Shown here piece after piece: positions 60,764 through 64,000 of a stretch of 64,000 nucleotides of DNA. Every line of letters starts with the position of its first letter. Positions within the stretch are counted from its first letter, which is position 1. The position numbers and the translations under genes are program-made. This stretch comes from Pelodera strongyloides (taxonomy: Eukaryota; Nematoda; Chromadorea; Rhabditida; Rhabditidae): positions 295,061 to 359,060 of the forward strand of contig JAANDG010000084.1 of NCBI GenBank assembly GCA_036852015.1, read 5' to 3'. The notes under the pieces were generated by a model that searched no databases, was not told the DNA's origin, and saw only the letters and a list, made by a program, of their open reading frames with translations.

Positions 60764-63700
60764 CTAAGAAGTAAAGTATTGTCCACCAGGCTTAGCAAAG
60801 TTTCTTACAAGTGCGATACTCACACAAAACTGTCCAACCGAACGGCAGGCTGGTGGCAAAGAGAGACTTGACCTGAAAAGCAACGAAATAACAGTGTCCC
60901 ACAAGTGAACCGAACCGCGTGGGGGCTCTACTCCCACTTATCCTCATCCTCAACTTGGTGGATCCTGACAAACTCATTGAAACAAAAGCATATAGAAGGA
61001 ATACATTCACATTGAGTGATCATTTCTCCCCGCAAAAGGATACTACGAATCGCAAAGGAAATGGACTTTTCGTAACAAACAAACAAGTATTGCGAATGGA
61101 AAGACTTATGTGTTTTGTATGCTGTTTGAAGTTGCGGTGTGTGTGCTGTTCGAGTGGGCGGAGCAGATTATGATGTTGTTCGCGCACGGTTCGCGTGCTG
61201 TTTGCGCGCGGTTTGAAACCACATGTGTCCTGTGTCGTGCTGTTTTGCTGTTTATTGCACACTACAAATAGGAATAGAAGATGAGCAACACAATGAACTC
61301 AACCCAAATAAACAATCGTAGTGAAACATTCGACTATCACTCACTTGAATAGTGCCTCGAGTAAGAGATGCGCGACTCCTTCGGGCACCTCCAACACACC
61401 CACCGAGGCATCCTCTCCATTGGCCCTTGGATCACTAAAACATTTGAGATTTACAGAATCACTAGGTTAGACAATTTGTAGCCAGCAAGATACTCAGCGT
61501 AACTAAGTGTAAAGATGTTAGCGCCCACTGAGCTACACACTTTTGACACACTTTTGACATTTTTCCTTCTCTCTTCCTCTGCATTTTTTGTACACATTTT
61601 TTGTACAGTTTTTTGGCTACAAGCTACAAGAATGCTCCAAAGGTGGTTCAATCCGATCTTCAAATCTGATTAACAATAAGTTTTATAGTTCACCATACTC
61701 TACCACAAAGGTTGAAGCCGGTAAGATACAATCAGCAAAAACAAAGCAACAAATAAGCTGGCGCTACTATCTAGAATCAGCTCCCTACCTAGCCGCCGTC
61801 TCCGCGTTGAAAACCTTGTAGAGCAATTTGAGGGCAGGAAACGGGCGCACCCGCACAGAATTGGCCCGGTGGCGCACATCCCCGTTTGCGGGAGAATCGC
61901 CTGCGGCAGGATTGCCCGCACCATTCTGCACGTTTTCTTCATCCAACACACCTCCACACATCACGACATACGAGTCGAGCAGCCAGGCCTGATAGATACA
62001 ATATACAATAATAACCCAGAGGATCATTAATACTGGAGAAACTTTAAAATAGTAGTATACAGTACTCCAGCACAAAATAAATGGGGAAAACGGTAATAAA
62101 AACGGGGTGCATCCAAGCGAAGACTAGCGCTTTAGCCGGAACAAATGTCAGTCAGCCTATATCAAACAAAGAACGTACTGGATGTAACATCAAGCGATAC
62201 CAACCAATAAATGTGGTGTTTTATCCACTCCCCTGACCACTATCTTCTGCGAGGATTGTGCTTCACAAGCGCCGAGAATCAGAAGTGAGAGGTAGTGCGA
62301 GACGGTTGGGAATCTGAACATACGAAACCATAAATAAACCAAGACATTCCCAAAACAAGGTTGTTGTAGTTTTTTCCTCTTTCATATATTCCTAGCTATT
62401 ATATTTTATGACTATGTGTTCTTTGTATAGCACGCTAAGAGAAAGTATAGCAGTCAGAAATAAAATTATTCTCAAATGTTATAATGTGCCAGATACGCAG
62501 AAGCCCAGTCAGAAATAAAACTATTCTCAAATGTTATAATATGCCAGATATGCAAGCACTTGTTTGTAAAAGGCTACATTTCGCAAATGTCAATACAATA
62601 CATCTCACAGAAACGTAATGTCTCTACAAAACAAAAGACGTAAGATAAGACTACCGATTAACATTATACAAAACTAAGAAAACAAATAAAGATCGAATCT
62701 TTCAGCTTGCCTGTCAAACGTGAATCCCTGATCAACAGTACTCAACCGGACCGAGCAGTGACAAAATTGAACAATGTTCTTGTCTTCTGTAATGCATAGT
62801 ATACAGTAAAACGTATGTGCATAACTTAATTAAAAATCGGAATTGTGGAAAATGGGGTCGAATTTTTATGCTAATAGTGCTCATTTGCAGATGCTGCATG
62901 GTAACGTCGTTATTCGTTGTTTGACAAACGTTTCAAGAACCGGCCGCTATTTCGCTTTAAGGTGCAAGTGCCCAAGAACGAGACGCTTACACCAGATAGC
63001 CCAAAACAATCAAACTCACTTCTATTAACGAAACCAATGTTCTGATGACACGCCGAGCAATTCACCTTCCTCTCTTCAACATCTACCGCAGAGCCAACAC
63101 TCTGAACAGAAAGACAAACTTCATTTACTTTATTATACATATGTGATAGGTGATACAGCCCAGGTTCGCCAGAAAGCTCAGGCAAAAGTGTTTGATAAGA
63201 CAATGGCAAGGCTACGCAATGACATCAGTTCAATGAATACAACCTAAGTATGATAACAAAGATGAAGGGGGAAAAGGGCAAATAGACCAACCGAGGAATC
63301 CAAATGAACGTACGAATGAGAAATGAGCATCTTCTTGTTGTCCGGCAACCACTTTTTCTGTTGATTTCCATCTGAATAGATGTTGTAACATAAAGTACAC
63401 AGCATAAACTGACTGCAAAGTGCAGCACTCACGGTATACCGGCTATGGTAGTATTCATATTGGAGAGAGGTAGTAACAGTAAGTCAACGCCCAGATACTG
63501 TTTTTCGCATACGATGTTGGTTACATTAAATTATTCTCAACAACTTCCAAGAACCCGGAACAACCCTAGAACAGGTCATCGTATATAAACTTTAACATAA
63601 ACATATAGCACGTTACCGTATTCAACGCTACAGTATTCATCATCCCCCCCCCCCACCAAAAAAGGCCCCTACAACCCACCATCATAAAGCGTGTGTTTGG

Positions 63701-63813
63701 AGTGCGAATGCTTATGTGGATCACATCCCGCTCCACAACTATCTCTGCAGTAGTAATCAATACCAGCCGAAGTAGACAACCAATCATCAGACGGAATCGA
63801 CTCAACCACCATT
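60764..63813 (-). CDS. UBE3D: UBE3D-type (HECT-like Ube2C-binding) E3 ligase, 5' partial
   Basis: Ubiquitin E3 that binds the E2 UBE2C (family knowledge). Exons seen, transcript order: 63680-63813, 63292-63371, 63020-63101, 62711-62786, 62205-62313, 61789-61988, 61345-61434, 60764-60872 (TAG); 292 residues, with N-terminal exons beyond the window. Seen: VVESIPSDDWLSTSAGIDYY then a Cys/His cluster CRDSCGAGCDPHKHSHSKH, LPDNKKMLISHSYV, a CSACHQNIG zinc-like knuckle, FPTVSHYLSLLILGA, ALKLLYKVFNAE, VPEGVAHLLLEAL and the C-terminal SLPPACRSVGQFCVSIAL. These blocks follow human UBE3D in order. A Pro/Ala/Asn-rich insert lies at about 61880-61950. The intron after 62711 has a GC donor. The last exon is read in the frame that the upstream phase demands; another open frame in it is rejected. 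Confidence 0.87.
62455..62560. repeat. ~57-bp tandem duplication in UBE3D intron
   Basis: CAGTCAGAAATAAAATTATT and following bases occur twice (about 62450 and 62507), with a few differences. Confidence 0.9.
62828..62960. repeat. Partial CCGGCC-family element in UBE3D intron
   Basis: Right end TTCAAGAACCGGCCGCTATTT then CGCTTTAA is clear; the left end is eroded (TTAATTAAAAATCGGAATTG). In intron 62787-63019. Confidence 0.8.
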
Positions 63814-63863
63814 CTTAAAAGAAAACATATTAATGAAGAAGGGAAGAAACAACTTCTCAGTGT

Positions 63864-63903
63864 AAAAAGGCAAGTTCTTGACTCAAGAACTTGTCTTTTT
63901 ATA
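63864..63903. repeat. Short hairpin in UBE3D intron or upstream region
   Basis: AAAAAGGCAAGTTCTTGA and its inverse TCAAGAACTTGTCTTTTT separated by a single C. The stem is about 18 bp with one mismatch or wobble. Confidence 0.85.
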
Positions 63904-64000
63904 GCTCGTAACCCAAAAGAGACCCTAAGATTATCGATTCCATTTTACTTTCATTCAAATAGAAACAACTGCAAAATCATTATGAGATGGTGTGAGCCAA

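Noticed and set aside
60764..60872. Alternative frame SLFATSLPFGWTVLCEY for the last UBE3D exon
   Set aside because: It needs a phase-0 donor that the upstream exon lacks; the GTGAGT donor forces the other frame, which matches the UBE3D C-terminus.

Overview
This is a eukaryotic nuclear window, most likely from an animal. The genes are split into many short exons by GT-AG introns, and I rebuilt each model by requiring exon phases to close. The set is animal-like: a SUSD2-like AMOP/vWD/sushi membrane protein, MMADHC, an LDAF1/promethin-like protein, a Cys-loop ligand-gated channel, UBE3D, sphingosine-1-phosphate lyase, TMEM165 and an RSKR-like AGC kinase. Intron-rich genes (17 coding exons in the lyase), moderate AT richness and close gene spacing suggest a slowly evolving invertebrate or early-branching animal. 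I cannot name the phylum. No bacterial, organellar or viral genes were seen.

Layout. 1-6971 (+): 3' part of a SUSD2-like receptor. 9657-16964 (+): RSKR/SgK494-like kinase whose introns are full of foldback elements. 19061-22667 (-): TMEM165/GDT1, with an 11-copy 101-bp satellite in one intron. 22668-26419: repeat-rich upstream region shared by TMEM165 and MMADHC. 26420-30145 (+): MMADHC. 30880-31952 (+): LDAF1-like. 32887-34719 (+): three-finger C2H2 protein. 35109-38897: a Tc3-like transposon in the exact centre of a 2.1-kb palindrome. 39779-46742 (-): SGPL1. 46743-53468: gene-poor, repeat-rich. 53469-58508 (-): Cys-loop channel. 60764-63813 (-): UBE3D, whose 5' end lies beyond the window.

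The genes do not form a pathway or operon: TMEM165 acts in the Golgi, MMADHC in mitochondrial/cytosolic cobalamin trafficking, SGPL1 in the ER and LDAF1 at ER-lipid droplet contacts. The most distinctive feature of the window is its non-autonomous DNA. Several unrelated foldback families share TTAA-AGCG or TTAA-AGGG ends, there are further palindromic families and tRNA-like segments, and local duplications copy splice sites. All functional calls come from reading motifs by eye; no database search was run.
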